64,000 nt of DNA, taken from NCBI RefSeq assembly GCF_003429665.1, contig NZ_QUWK01000010.1, positions 1 to 64,000 of the forward strand. The letters run 5' to 3'. Both the position numbers and the translations under genes were made by a program. Below are positions 1-7,763 of this stretch, one piece after another; position 1 is the stretch's first letter; every line of letters begins with the position of its first letter. The stretch comes from Sphaerochaeta halotolerans (GTDB taxonomy: Bacteria; Spirochaetota; Spirochaetia; Sphaerochaetales; Sphaerochaetaceae). The notes beneath the pieces are model-generated. The model was given only the letters and a program-made list of their open reading frames with translations, made no database searches and was not told the DNA's origin.

Positions 1-732
1 AAGATCCTCACAGCCCTTAAGGATGGCAAATCCGATGCTGTATTGGAGGAACATACGCAAGCAGACGAAACCTTCACCCAATTGAGCACCAAGGGTAACA
101 ATAATGCCTACAACAACTTGCATCGGGGAGAGCCGGTTTTCAGGGAGCCTGATTACAAGAAAGTCAGGAAATCCGGACACAAGCATGCAAGAGGATCGTG
201 CAGCAGCACCAGGGGATTGAACCAAGGTCTTGTATGCACACCTTTTGCCATAGGGGGAAACGACATTTGCTGGGGAAAGCCCTCAAATATGGGAGGTCCA
301 AGTTCCGATGACCTTGATTCGGTATATGCTGGGCATCTTGGCGAATCAGTCATACTGGTCACCGATGCCTCAACAGCAGCCAGAAAATATGCTGAAGACA
401 AGGAAATCCCTATCATCCAACTGAAAAGCAAGACGGAATCCAGACAAGGCAAGCATAACCTCCAGAAAGTCAACAATCTCCACTCCTCCTTCAAGCAGGA
501 TCTGGGAGGTTACAAGGGTGTCAGCACGAAATACTTGGAAAACTATGCCAACCTGACCATATTCAGGCAGGAAACCCCTGGGATCACGGTCATTACCAGA
601 ACATCACTGCTCACTGAAAAACTTAGAAACGTCTCCAAGGTAGCAAGATGGAAGGACCTGAGAGCTAAAGACTATCCCCCATTTGTCTATGAGGTGCTTG
701 ATACGAAGCCAGGAGATGCAATTTCAACATGA
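1..732 (+). pseudogene. IS1595-family (ISXO2-like) transposase, partial and probably decayed
   Basis: The reading frame is open from the first base of the window, so the 5' end lies outside. The product carries the pattern of ISXO2-like DDE transposases: an ADETF acidic motif near the start, a segment around GLNQGLVCTPFAIG matching the second core strand, a VTDAS motif at about residue 106 of the open frame where a catalytic aspartate is expected, and KVNNLHSSFKQDL then GVSTKYLENY near the C terminus, which is the family's most conserved block. The residues after that block look unlike a normal C-terminal end. Known for the family: a cut-and-paste transposase with a zinc-finger N terminus, which is not visible here. 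Odd point: no second IS boundary was recognised before the IS21-like repeats at about 800, so this is probably a remnant. Family assignment is from motif memory only. Confidence 0.6.
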
Positions 733-798
733 ATTGTCAAATAGAGCCTAAAACAAAGTTTGAATATTCCGGGCGTATTTACAGCACCAGTCCGGTCT

Positions 799-860
799 TA
801 GGAAATCACCTTTCCGCTTGACGGGAATCACAGTTCCAATAAGGAAATCACCTGCCTTAG
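799..860. repeat. IS21-like left-end direct repeats
   Basis: Three related blocks begin at 801, 823 and 843 (GGAAATCACC, GGGAATCAC, GGAAATCACC), about 20-22 bases apart, each followed by a CC-ending tail. They lie just upstream of an istA-like fragment. Multiple short direct repeats at the ends are typical transposase-binding sites of the IS21 family. Confidence 0.5.
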
Positions 861-906
861 AATGAATGCATGCACATACGTGCAAATTCATTTTGAGGAG
901 GTCAAC

Positions 907-1259
907 ATGACCCACTATCGAGAATCCTTAGGCTTACCGCTTTGGGATGTTCACAGCGTGAGATATGTGCAAGTGCAAGCGTCTCACAGAAAACGGTTGT
1001 CAAGGTTCAGAAGCAAGCTTCGAAGCTTGGCATGAATTGGTCGCTGGATGATTCAGCTACGGATAGAATCCTGGAGCAGAGATTGTTTCCAAAGGAACGG
1101 GCTGTCTCCGCCAAGAGAATGCCGGACTATGAATACATCCGCAAGGAGCTGCTTCGGAACGGAGTGAACAAGAAGCTACTCTGGACAGGATCAAGTACGA
1201 CGCCTACAAGATCAACATCCAAGCGGTGGATGAAAACCATGACAGGTTGGAAACGGTAA
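907..1259 (+). pseudogene. istA: IS21-family transposase IstA, N-terminal fragment with frameshift
   Basis: An ATG at 907 follows a good ribosome site (GAGGAGG, about 895) and would encode MTHYRE. About one base appears to be missing near 922-926, after which the downstream frame continues with LGCSQREICASASVSQKTV, the helix-turn-helix of IstA. The following RLFPKERAVSAKRMPDYEYI and KELLRNGVNKKLLW are typical IstA N-terminal sequence. Similarity stops at about 1180. The rest of the protein (the DDE domain of an approximately 500-residue transposase) and the istB helper ATPase are absent. The element therefore has an internal deletion plus a frameshift and cannot make transposase. The 24 codons before 1259 also read openly in another frame, which may be the tail of a deleted gene. 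Confidence 0.7.
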
Positions 1260-1345
1260 GGTGTTTTTACCTTCCCACGGTAAGAACTTTACCATATTTT
1301 CGGTAAGCAGTTTTTAGGCCCTTGTGGTAAGGAATATTTGATATG
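1253..1345. repeat. Four GGTAAG direct repeats, possible IS21 right end
   Basis: GGTAAG occurs at 1255, 1279, 1302 and 1326, a spacing of 23-24 bases. In at least the first two units it is followed by a TTTACC or TTTTTACC arm, so the unit can form a small hairpin. The array lies downstream of the istA remnant and upstream of the IS3 element, and is best read as transposase-binding repeats at the other end of the decayed IS21 element. Confidence 0.45.
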
Positions 1346-1520
1346 ATGCCTTCTAGGTTTACACTTTTCAAATGACAGGTAGCCGTTTAGAAGACACTTT
1401 CTCAGTATCTCAGTCTCCTTAAGGAGACACAATTCAAAGGACTGCTACCAGAAGAGTTTTCACTTCTGCTCCTGTACATCTTCAACCCTCATTTCTTCTC
1501 CGTCAATACTTGCCTCCTTA

Positions 1521-2447
1521 TTATTTAGAGATTGGGACAGGATAGGTGCCCTTGGGATTCTGGAGCCTGAACTGAAGAGGGGACTGGAAGCCCAGTTTCT
1601 CTTTGGGCCGTTTCTTGTTGTAGAACTCGATGAATTCAATCACGGCAGCCATCACATCCTTTTTCGGGATTCTCCGGTTCTCGACGTTGCTCTTTCCAAA
1701 TCTGCAATACAGGCACTCTGTCTTGATCACTCCATTCAGGGACTCCATCGGAGAGTTGTCGTAGCAGATTCCCGTACGTCCCATGCTCATGAGCATGCCA
1801 AGCTCATTTATCAGGTCCTTATAGATGTATGCAGTATAGGTCGTACCGCAGTCAGAGTGCAGGATCACCCCTTCTGTTGCCTCAAGCACATCCCCCAGGT
1901 CCCTAAGGGTATCGGTACAGAGCCTTGCATCCACGAATTCCGAGAACCTGTACGCATGGACCTCTGCATTGAAATAATCCGCTATGGTATTCAGGTATAT
2001 CGTCTGCTCCAGGCACGGCAGATACGTAATATCCTCCATAAGACGCTTGAAAGGCTCAAGTGCGAAGAAGTCCCTGTGGATGAGATCCGTGGGAAGAGCT
2101 TTCTTCATCTCTCTCCTTTTGGCATAGACCTCTTCGGAATACCTCTTCGGTCTCACTGTGGACTGCAGGTCATTCTCCTTCATGAGCCTTCTGAGGCGTT
2201 TCCAGCCTATCCTCTTGCCTATCTCGCTTTCAAGCAATGGACCCATCTTGCGGTATCCTATACTGTCGTGACAGTCTCTCTGGATCTTTCGGATCGCTTC
2301 TACTATGCACCTGTCTTCAATCTGCTTTGGTGAATCCTGGCTCAGATACTTGTAATAACCGCACCGGGAGACTCCTGCAATAGCACAAAGGCGCCTTACG
2401 TTCCTTCTTCCTCCCCCGATGCTTCGCTCGATTGCGGCAAAACAGTC
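1521..2447 (-). CDS. IS3-family transposase OrfB (rve/DDE integrase domain)
   Basis: This is the catalytic half of an IS3-family transposase. The frame is open from just after a run of eight A (2455-2448 on the minus strand), giving about 308 residues. The first ATG, at 2246, is internal. Early sequence contains VRRLCAIAGVSRCGYY and DSIGYRKM, the HTH_21-like region, then the DDE core: MEDITYLP (first D), HSDCGTTYTA (second D) and SPMESLNGVIKTE (E). The end YNKKRPKEKLGFQSP is the usual family C terminus. It is normally made as an OrfAB fusion by slippage on an A-rich site. Relative to OrfA this frame is offset by +1 (equivalent to -2), whereas the common arrangement is -1. Either transcriptional slippage on the A8 run is used, or a one-base change has disabled the fusion. 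Confidence 0.85.
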   Translation of the reverse strand, partial: DCFAAIERSIGGGRRNVRRLCAIAGVSRCGYYKYLSQDSPKQIEDRCIVEAIRKIQRDCHDSIGYRKMGPLLESEIGKRIGWKRLRRLMKENDLQSTVRPKRYSEEVYAKRREMKKALPTDLIHRDFFALEPFKRLMEDITYLPCLEQTIYLNTIADYFNAEVHAYRFSEFVDARLCTDTLRDLGDVLEATEGVILHSDCGTTYTAYIYKDLINELGMLMSMGRTGICYDNSPMESLNGVIKTECLYCRFGKSNVENRRIPKKDVMAAVIEFIEFYNKKRPKEKLGFQSPLQFRLQNPKGTYPVPISK

Positions 2448-3027
2448 TTTTTTTTACAGGCCTGGTCCTCTCCTTGAGGATCCCGTTCAAGTTCTCAAGA
2501 AAGGCCACCTTGTCCTTAAGGTATTCAATTTCCCTTGCCTGAGCCTTGCATTTCTTTGCAAGTTCCTTGTCTAGCTGCTCATCGACCATCTGGGCCTCCC
2601 ATGCGATATCCGACGAGTGGCGCCCCTCCTCAAGGGTTTTGGCGGCCTCATTGATATCCTTCTGGGAGTAGTATAGCACCATAAGGCTGTCCTTGGCCTT
2701 ATACCAGTTCTGGACAGTGGACAAGTTCCTGTTGAACTCTATGGAAGCACGATGGACACTGAGCCCGGCGTCTATGGCCATGATGCATCGTATCTTCTCC
2801 TCCAGTGGAACCGTAGGATGTTTCCGTTGAACCTGTTTTATCGGTTCTGTGGGTTTGAGGGATAATGCATAATCTGCCCTTAGCTCATCCTTGTGTTTCA
2901 GCCAATAGTGGCATGCATCAGCATGAGGGATGCCTACAGCCCTTGCTGCTCCTGCAATTGATCCCATTTTCTCGAATGCGTCGAGAAACTTGATCTTCAG
3001 TTCAAGTGTATACCGTCTGTTACCCAT
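2317..3027 (-). CDS. IS3-family transposase OrfA (helix-turn-helix and coiled coil)
   Basis: This is the DNA-binding half of the IS3 transposase. The start at 3027 (MGNRRYTLELKIKFL) is chosen because AAGGAGG lies just upstream; an upstream ATG at 3066 would add 13 residues. There are two helix-turn-helix regions, about residues 5-45 (IAGAARAVGIPHADACHYW) and 75-115 (AGLSVHRASIEFNRNLSTV). A heptad-rich coiled coil follows (KAQAREIEYLKDKVAFLEN). Real OrfA sequence ends at about the A8 run (2455-2448). The remaining codons to 2317 are the read-through tail of the wrong frame over orfB. OrfA alone usually acts as a regulator, and the OrfAB fusion as the transposase. Confidence 0.8.
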   Translation of the reverse strand: MGNRRYTLELKIKFLDAFEKMGSIAGAARAVGIPHADACHYWLKHKDELRADYALSLKPTEPIKQVQRKHPTVPLEEKIRCIMAIDAGLSVHRASIEFNRNLSTVQNWYKAKDSLMVLYYSQKDINEAAKTLEEGRHSSDIAWEAQMVDEQLDKELAKKCKAQAREIEYLKDKVAFLENLNGILKERTRPVKKRLFCRNRAKHRGRKKERKAPLCYCRSLPVRLLQVSEPGFTKAD

Positions 3028-3119
3028 GGGGCCTCCTTCTGTCTCCAGAAACGGCCCGTCGATCAAAAAGTGTCTACCAAACCGGACTCAGATCAATTTT
3101 AGTCTTTACGACAAGGAGT

Positions 3120-3890
3120 CTAGAAGAAGTTAGCACTTCTTGCCCAATCATAATCAACCTCTTTTAGTTGTTCAGAGGAGAGCATAGGATAGAAGATAAT
3201 TCCATTTCCTCTAGCAAAGTAGAAGCCATTATCAATAATTTGATATGAAAATTTAGTATCAAAAGAACGATCCACAGTCTTGGTGATCTTATCCTTATTG
3301 CTCTGTATAGTGGCAATACAATCTTTTAAGTGATCAAGATCTCGCTCATACATGCTCCCAATATTACCAGTATCTTCTTTCTCATTGAAATCGATAATAC
3401 GTATATCGGTGAATATGATTGCAGGAACTGTAATTTTCTTGGTGGTATCATTAATAATATAATCCGCTAACATGTCTGGTTCCAAGGAACTAACAACAAG
3501 TGGATGAACAGGACAATGTTCTTTATAAAGTCCGTATCCTCTCCAGTTGCTAGGCGTTTTATAAGGAGCCGCTTCCAGACAAAGCGTAGAACCATCCTTA
3601 TTTACTAGGTAGATATTCTTATACTGTTTAAGAGGAATATGCTCAATCACTCGATATATCGATAAATAGAGCGAATGTTTCACCTCTCCGCTTGCATGCG
3701 TCACACATTTTGCTTTTGCATATTCCCAATCGAAATAATCACCAAATTCACCCTCAACCTCAGCGAACATAAGGCGTTCGGCAGAGCCTTTCTTTGAACC
3801 TCTAGCCATGTAAGCCCCGAACGCTTTTGGCTCTAACTGACTAGAAATGAGAGCTTCAATAGGTGAAAAAACTACGTAGTAATAATACAT
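3120..3890 (-). CDS. Conserved-looking hypothetical protein downstream of hppA
   Basis: This 256-residue protein has no family that I recognise. It begins MYYYYVVFSPIEALISSQLEP and has no signal peptide or clear membrane segment, so it is probably cytoplasmic. It mixes beta-type segments (KNIYLVNKDGSTLCLEA, ITVPAIIFTDIRIIDF) with a helical, charged C-terminal third. AAGGAG lies 8 bases before the ATG. It starts only 19 bases after the pyrophosphatase gene on the same strand, so the two are probably co-transcribed. The IS3 element ends about 25 bases beyond its stop codon and may have removed downstream operon members. Codon use looks ordinary. A role linked to ion pumping or pyrophosphate would be speculation. 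Confidence 0.6.
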   Translation of the reverse strand: MYYYYVVFSPIEALISSQLEPKAFGAYMARGSKKGSAERLMFAEVEGEFGDYFDWEYAKAKCVTHASGEVKHSLYLSIYRVIEHIPLKQYKNIYLVNKDGSTLCLEAAPYKTPSNWRGYGLYKEHCPVHPLVVSSLEPDMLADYIINDTTKKITVPAIIFTDIRIIDFNEKEDTGNIGSMYERDLDHLKDCIATIQSNKDKITKTVDRSFDTKFSYQIIDNGFYFARGNGIIFYPMLSSEQLKEVDYDWARSANFF

Positions 3891-3909
3891 ACCTACACTC
3901 CTTATTTTT

Positions 3910-6060
3910 TTAATTCATGAGAAGTGAAAACAAGTTATACTTACTAAAAATAGATACAGCTATTAAGGAAACAACTGCCATAATTTTAATGAGAATATCG
4001 AGAGAGGGGCCAACTGTATCCTTTAAAGGGTCACCTACAGTATCTCCTACTACAGCAGCTTTATGAGCATCAGAACCTTTGCCGCCGAAGTGTCCATTCT
4101 CCACATATTTCTTTCCATTATCCCATGCACCACCTGCATTAGCTGTATAAAGAGCAAGCATAACTGAAGAAATCGTTGTTCCAATTAATAAGCCACCAAC
4201 AAATTCAGCGCCAAAGAGAAAACCTGTGAAAAGGGGAGTTAGAACGGCAATAAGAGCAGGAATCTTCATTTCAGATAGAGCTCCCGCACTACTTATACTT
4301 ATACACGTTTTATAATCAGGAAGACTTGTTCCCAATATAATACCAGGATCTGCTTTAAACTGTCTTCTTACCTCTTGAACCATTTTTCGTGCAGCATTCG
4401 CAACAGCTCTTATTAATATTCCGCTAAACAAATAAGGAAGAGCTCCTCCTACTAAAGCACCAACGAGAGTAAGAGGATTTACCATATTTAAAATCATGGC
4501 TGCACCATGAACAGCATTTTCACCGGCTTGTGCATAGAGATAAGAAGAAAAGAGAGAAAGAGCTGCAAGAGTTGCAGAACCAATAGCAAATCCTTTTCCA
4601 ATAGCTGCCGTTGTATTTCCAACAGCATCTAATTCATCAGTAATACCACGAACATCTGGATGAAGTTTTGCCATCTCACTAATACCGCCAGCGTTGTCAG
4701 CAATCGGTCCGTACGTATCAACAGACACGGTAACAGTGACAAAACTAAGCATGCCGATAGCTGCCATAGCTACACCATACAGGCCAGCTGTAATATTTGC
4801 TGCAATAATAGCAACCCCTAAGACCATCACCGGACCAATCACAGAAATCATCCCAACACTCATTCCTTCCGTAATGGTAATGGCCGCACCTTCTACACTG
4901 CTCGCTGCAATTTTCTGTGTTGGTTTAAAATCATAACTTGTAAAATATTCAGCCATTTGTCCAATAACAATACCACTTACAATACCAAGAACAGCGCAAA
5001 CCCAAGGAGAAAATGCTCCAAGTGCGAATCCTATAGTATCTAGCGCTTCTCCTTTAAATACGAAATATGAGATAAACCCAGTAGAAATAATGGTTAATCC
5101 TGCGCCAACAAATGTCGCAGCATTAAGTTCTTTATGTGGGTTGGAAGACACTTTCTTTACGAGTAAGTAGAGAATTCCTACCATTGAAGAGATAATGCCA
5201 ACAGCGGCAACAAGAAGAGGAACATAAATAAGTTTAGAGACAAGGCTCGCCTCTATTCCTCCCTGAGAAAAATAGATATAAGCTGCAAGAATCATAGCTG
5301 ACACTAATGCTCCTACATAACTTTCTAGCAAGTCGGAACCAAGACCAGCAACATCTCCAACGTTATCTCCAACGTTATCAGCAATAGTGGCTGGGTTTCT
5401 TGGGTCATCTTCAGGTATTCCTGCTTCAGTTTTTCCGACTAAGTCAGCCCCCATATCGGCAGCCTTGGTATAGATTCCGCCTCCAACACGGTTAAACATA
5501 GCAATAATCGAACAACCTAAAGCATAGGCACTTATTGTCATAGTAAAAGGAATATCACTAATACCAAGCCAGTTGGTATGAAATTTAAGATTTTCAGGAG
5601 CAACCTGTTTCAAGAGAACCCCAAATACCAGGTAAACAAGAGCAAGTCCAAGAAGAGCAAACCCCCCAACAGAGAGACCCATAACAGACCCCCCTTTAAA
5701 AGCCACACGTAATGTTTTTCCTAAACTTTTAGTATTGCGAGCTTCATTCGAGACTCGTACGTTACTAATTGTCGCAATATTCATTCCAATCCAACCTGCA
5801 CTGGCACTCATTAACGCACCAAATACAAAAGCTATGGCACTACTGGGAGATACAACAATACCAAGTAGTATCGCAATGAAAATCACAACTTTTAAAATAA
5901 GGGAATACTCAAGAACCAAGAAAGCTCTTGCTCCTTCCTGAATTGCAGCAGCAATTTGTTGCATCTCTAGTGTTCCTGAATCCTTCCTTTTCACTCCATA
6001 ATAGTTGATTACGGCAAAGGCTAAAGCAGCAATAGCTACAATGACAATAAATCCTATCAT
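3910..6060 (-). CDS. hppA: Membrane-bound ion-translocating pyrophosphatase (K+-dependent, Na+-type)
   Basis: This integral membrane pump hydrolyses pyrophosphate and exports Na+ and/or H+. The start at 6060 (MIGFIVIVAIAALAF) is preferred because AGAGGGAG lies just upstream; it gives 716 residues, and an upstream ATG at 6099 has no such support. About 16 hydrophobic segments are expected and many are evident. Substrate-binding motifs include GADLVGKTEAG (about 204) and DDPRNPATIADNVGDNVGD (about 218-236). The glutamate in GSDLLESYVG falls at residue 246, the position diagnostic for Na+-pumping enzymes. GNTTAAIGKG (about 481) has alanine where K+-independent enzymes have lysine, so K+ dependence is predicted. 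The ion assignment is inference from these residues. The following gene is 19 bases away. Confidence 0.95.
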   Translation of the reverse strand: MIGFIVIVAIAALAFAVINYYGVKRKDSGTLEMQQIAAAIQEGARAFLVLEYSLILKVVIFIAILLGIVVSPSSAIAFVFGALMSASAGWIGMNIATISNVRVSNEARNTKSLGKTLRVAFKGGSVMGLSVGGFALLGLALVYLVFGVLLKQVAPENLKFHTNWLGISDIPFTMTISAYALGCSIIAMFNRVGGGIYTKAADMGADLVGKTEAGIPEDDPRNPATIADNVGDNVGDVAGLGSDLLESYVGALVSAMILAAYIYFSQGGIEASLVSKLIYVPLLVAAVGIISSMVGILYLLVKKVSSNPHKELNAATFVGAGLTIISTGFISYFVFKGEALDTIGFALGAFSPWVCAVLGIVSGIVIGQMAEYFTSYDFKPTQKIAASSVEGAAITITEGMSVGMISVIGPVMVLGVAIIAANITAGLYGVAMAAIGMLSFVTVTVSVDTYGPIADNAGGISEMAKLHPDVRGITDELDAVGNTTAAIGKGFAIGSATLAALSLFSSYLYAQAGENAVHGAAMILNMVNPLTLVGALVGGALPYLFSGILIRAVANAARKMVQEVRRQFKADPGIILGTSLPDYKTCISISSAGALSEMKIPALIAVLTPLFTGFLFGAEFVGGLLIGTTISSVMLALYTANAGGAWDNGKKYVENGHFGGKGSDAHKAAVVGDTVGDPLKDTVGPSLDILIKIMAVVSLIAVSIFSKYNLFSLLMN

Positions 6061-6105
6061 ATAACTCCCTCTTATACATGAGTGTAAACTATAATGCATG
6101 AGATA

Positions 6106-6267
6106 TCAAAGAAGATATCTCGTACATGATAAACCAAAATCACGTGCAGCGGGGGATAAAATGCAGTGAATTTCCTTCTCCTCCAGATATCGGTTCAGCT
6201 CTTGGATATATGCCTTCTCGGATGCTCCTTCACATACAATGATTATGTTTCGATTTCTTACGTACAT
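6106..6267 (-). pseudogene. RloB-like (Toprim, AbiLii-type) protein, truncated
   Basis: Only about 53 codons remain. The start at 6267 follows GGAAGG and overlaps the end of the ATPase gene by the usual translational coupling. The segment RNRNIIIVCEGASEKAYIQEL is the N terminus of RloB-family proteins, with the conserved Toprim glutamate in CEGASE. Complete RloB proteins are about 200 residues; here the frame ends just before hppA, and the aspartate-bearing Toprim motifs are lost. RloA-RloB pairs are associated with phage defence (AbiL-like). The effector half of the pair is therefore probably inactive, unless the short peptide has been kept as something else. Confidence 0.6.
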
Positions 6268-6283
6268 CAATGAGCCTTCCCGG

Positions 6284-7549
6284 TTAAATATATGAATGGG
6301 GGATTCCAGAAAAGGTTCCATCAAGATATTGTTTCCTGAAGTTCGTCACATTCCTTACTCCTTCGAAGTCAGATACTCGCTTGAAAACTGTCCCTCTCTT
6401 CAATGTCCTGTTCACGATTCCAATCTCTGATACCCGCATCATGTCCTGATCCATGATATCTGTATTATGTGTGATGAAAATTAACTGCGCATTTGATATG
6501 TTGTATCTCTTGTCTTTAAACATCCTTACAATCTCAGCAAACAGATACGGGTGGAGGGAGTTCCCCAGCTCATCAATTACAAGTATGTTTCCTTTTCTCA
6601 GCGCAGTTAGTACAATTCCGAGCAAACATGCAACTCGCTGAGTTCCTAAGGATTCTTCTCTAAAATTGAACTGAACCTCATTTCCAAGAACATCTTCGTG
6701 ATATGAGTTGATCTCAGTTGCCGTGACCATTTTGTTGGAGATGCTGACTTCATACTGGCTTCCCGGAAAGGCTTTGACTTCCTTTCCCAGCTCGTCTCTC
6801 TTGTACTCCATGCGAGTGATATCGATATCCAACTTCCGCAAGATTGTGACAATATCATCAAAGGCCCTTTGTGTATCTATATCAGAGTTTGTATTCGCCA
6901 ATCTGTCTAATCCAAAAGAAAATGGGAAGTTGTTGCTAGGATATACCTCAAGGTTATTGGTGATGAATCCATATGCAACTGTCATGGAGTCGTTCAGACC
7001 CGCATAGTTCTTCCCGACTACAGAGAGGAAAGGAATCCTGAACAGCCGCTGCTGATCAAGGCATTCAACCGAAAATATGGTGTCCAGCTTCTTGGATGGA
7101 TATACTTCTGTTGCCAAGGCTGTGAACGACGTGGTCCTGTTCGCAATGGAAAAGACAATCTCGCTGTTCTCCACCAGTCTTTCATCGACGATTTCCATTC
7201 CGTCGACTTCCAGAGAATACAGGAACCTCCTGCCATTCTTGAGAAATTCGAGCGCGAACGAGGTGATGTCATTGTGGGGATGCAATTTGTTGGGCGAAAT
7301 ATCCTTTGGGTTGTAACGGTCTTTGATGATCCTGATAAGCGACGCGAACGCTTTTACAATGTTGGATTTTCCCGAGGCGTTCGCACCGTATATGGCCAGG
7401 CATGGGATGGCCCGGACGGCACCTTCCTCGAGGAATGGCAACAGTTCCATCTGCTTGTATCCATTCGGGGCCTTTTTTTCCGCGTACGTCATGGGGAGAG
7501 TGAGGTCGAGGACCGATCTATTATTTTTTATTTGAAAAGATAATAACAT
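6284..7549 (-). CDS. RloA-like AAA ATPase (AbiLi/AAA_15-type defence ATPase)
   Basis: This is a 421-residue ATPase of the COG1106/RloA type, with an SMC-like nucleotide-binding fold. The start at 7549 (MLLSFQIKNNRSV) is supported by AAGGAG 8 bases upstream; the open frame extends further upstream but that part is not family-like. Motifs are Walker A IYGANASGKSNIVKA (about residue 45), an ABC-like signature FREESLGTQR, Walker B NILVIDELGNSLHPYL, and the H-loop LIFITHNTDIMD. The C terminus FRKQYLDGTFSGIP is typical of the family. It would normally work with RloB (Toprim nuclease-like), encoded next to it but truncated here. Upstream lies a decayed ATPase gene, so this is a small defence-type island in decay. 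A defence function is known for relatives and inferred here. Confidence 0.75.
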   Translation of the reverse strand: MLLSFQIKNNRSVLDLTLPMTYAEKKAPNGYKQMELLPFLEEGAVRAIPCLAIYGANASGKSNIVKAFASLIRIIKDRYNPKDISPNKLHPHNDITSFALEFLKNGRRFLYSLEVDGMEIVDERLVENSEIVFSIANRTTSFTALATEVYPSKKLDTIFSVECLDQQRLFRIPFLSVVGKNYAGLNDSMTVAYGFITNNLEVYPSNNFPFSFGLDRLANTNSDIDTQRAFDDIVTILRKLDIDITRMEYKRDELGKEVKAFPGSQYEVSISNKMVTATEINSYHEDVLGNEVQFNFREESLGTQRVACLLGIVLTALRKGNILVIDELGNSLHPYLFAEIVRMFKDKRYNISNAQLIFITHNTDIMDQDMMRVSEIGIVNRTLKRGTVFKRVSDFEGVRNVTNFRKQYLDGTFSGIPHSYI

Positions 7550-7763
7550 GCTTACGCTCCTTAGGGGCTTGTTCACAGTATCGCGCCAAACTACCTGATA
7601 GTCAAGATAAACATAAAAACTGTTTATATATTTCTTGGATAGATTCTCTTTCGATCCAGCAGGGAATAAGAAGTTGAATTCAAGCAGCACCATCAGTACT
7701 AGGAACCAGATCCGATACCTCGAGAAGCTAATTGGCGAAGGGAAAGGCAATGAAGAAGATTCT
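7550..7763. other. Intergenic region upstream of the RloA-like gene
   Basis: This AT-rich stretch of about 210 bases contains only the ribosome site of the downstream minus-strand ATPase gene. No convincing ORF, repeat or terminator was seen. Confidence 0.4.

Larger units (their letters stand above)
1373..3095 (-). mobile_element. IS3-family insertion sequence (about 1.72 kb)
   Basis: The element contains orfA and orfB on the minus strand and is bounded by imperfect inverted repeats of about 28 bases. The left end starts TGACAGGTAGCC (1373) and the right end, read inwards, starts TGATCTGAGTCC (from 3095). Both reach a shared GACACTTT core. The TG..CA type ends fit the IS3 family. No clear target duplication is visible, so the exact boundaries carry a few bases of uncertainty. 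The element lies between the IS21 remnant and an otherwise intact gene pair. Confidence 0.75.

Noticed and set aside
1253-1345. Regular GGTAAG repeats considered as a CRISPR array
   Set aside because: The unit is too short, the repeats are only about 6-8 bases and the spacing of 23-24 bases is far below CRISPR values. IS21 end repeats explain them.
1857-2333. Antisense open frame over the IS3 orfB
   Set aside because: Lies opposite a clear transposase domain with no family motif.
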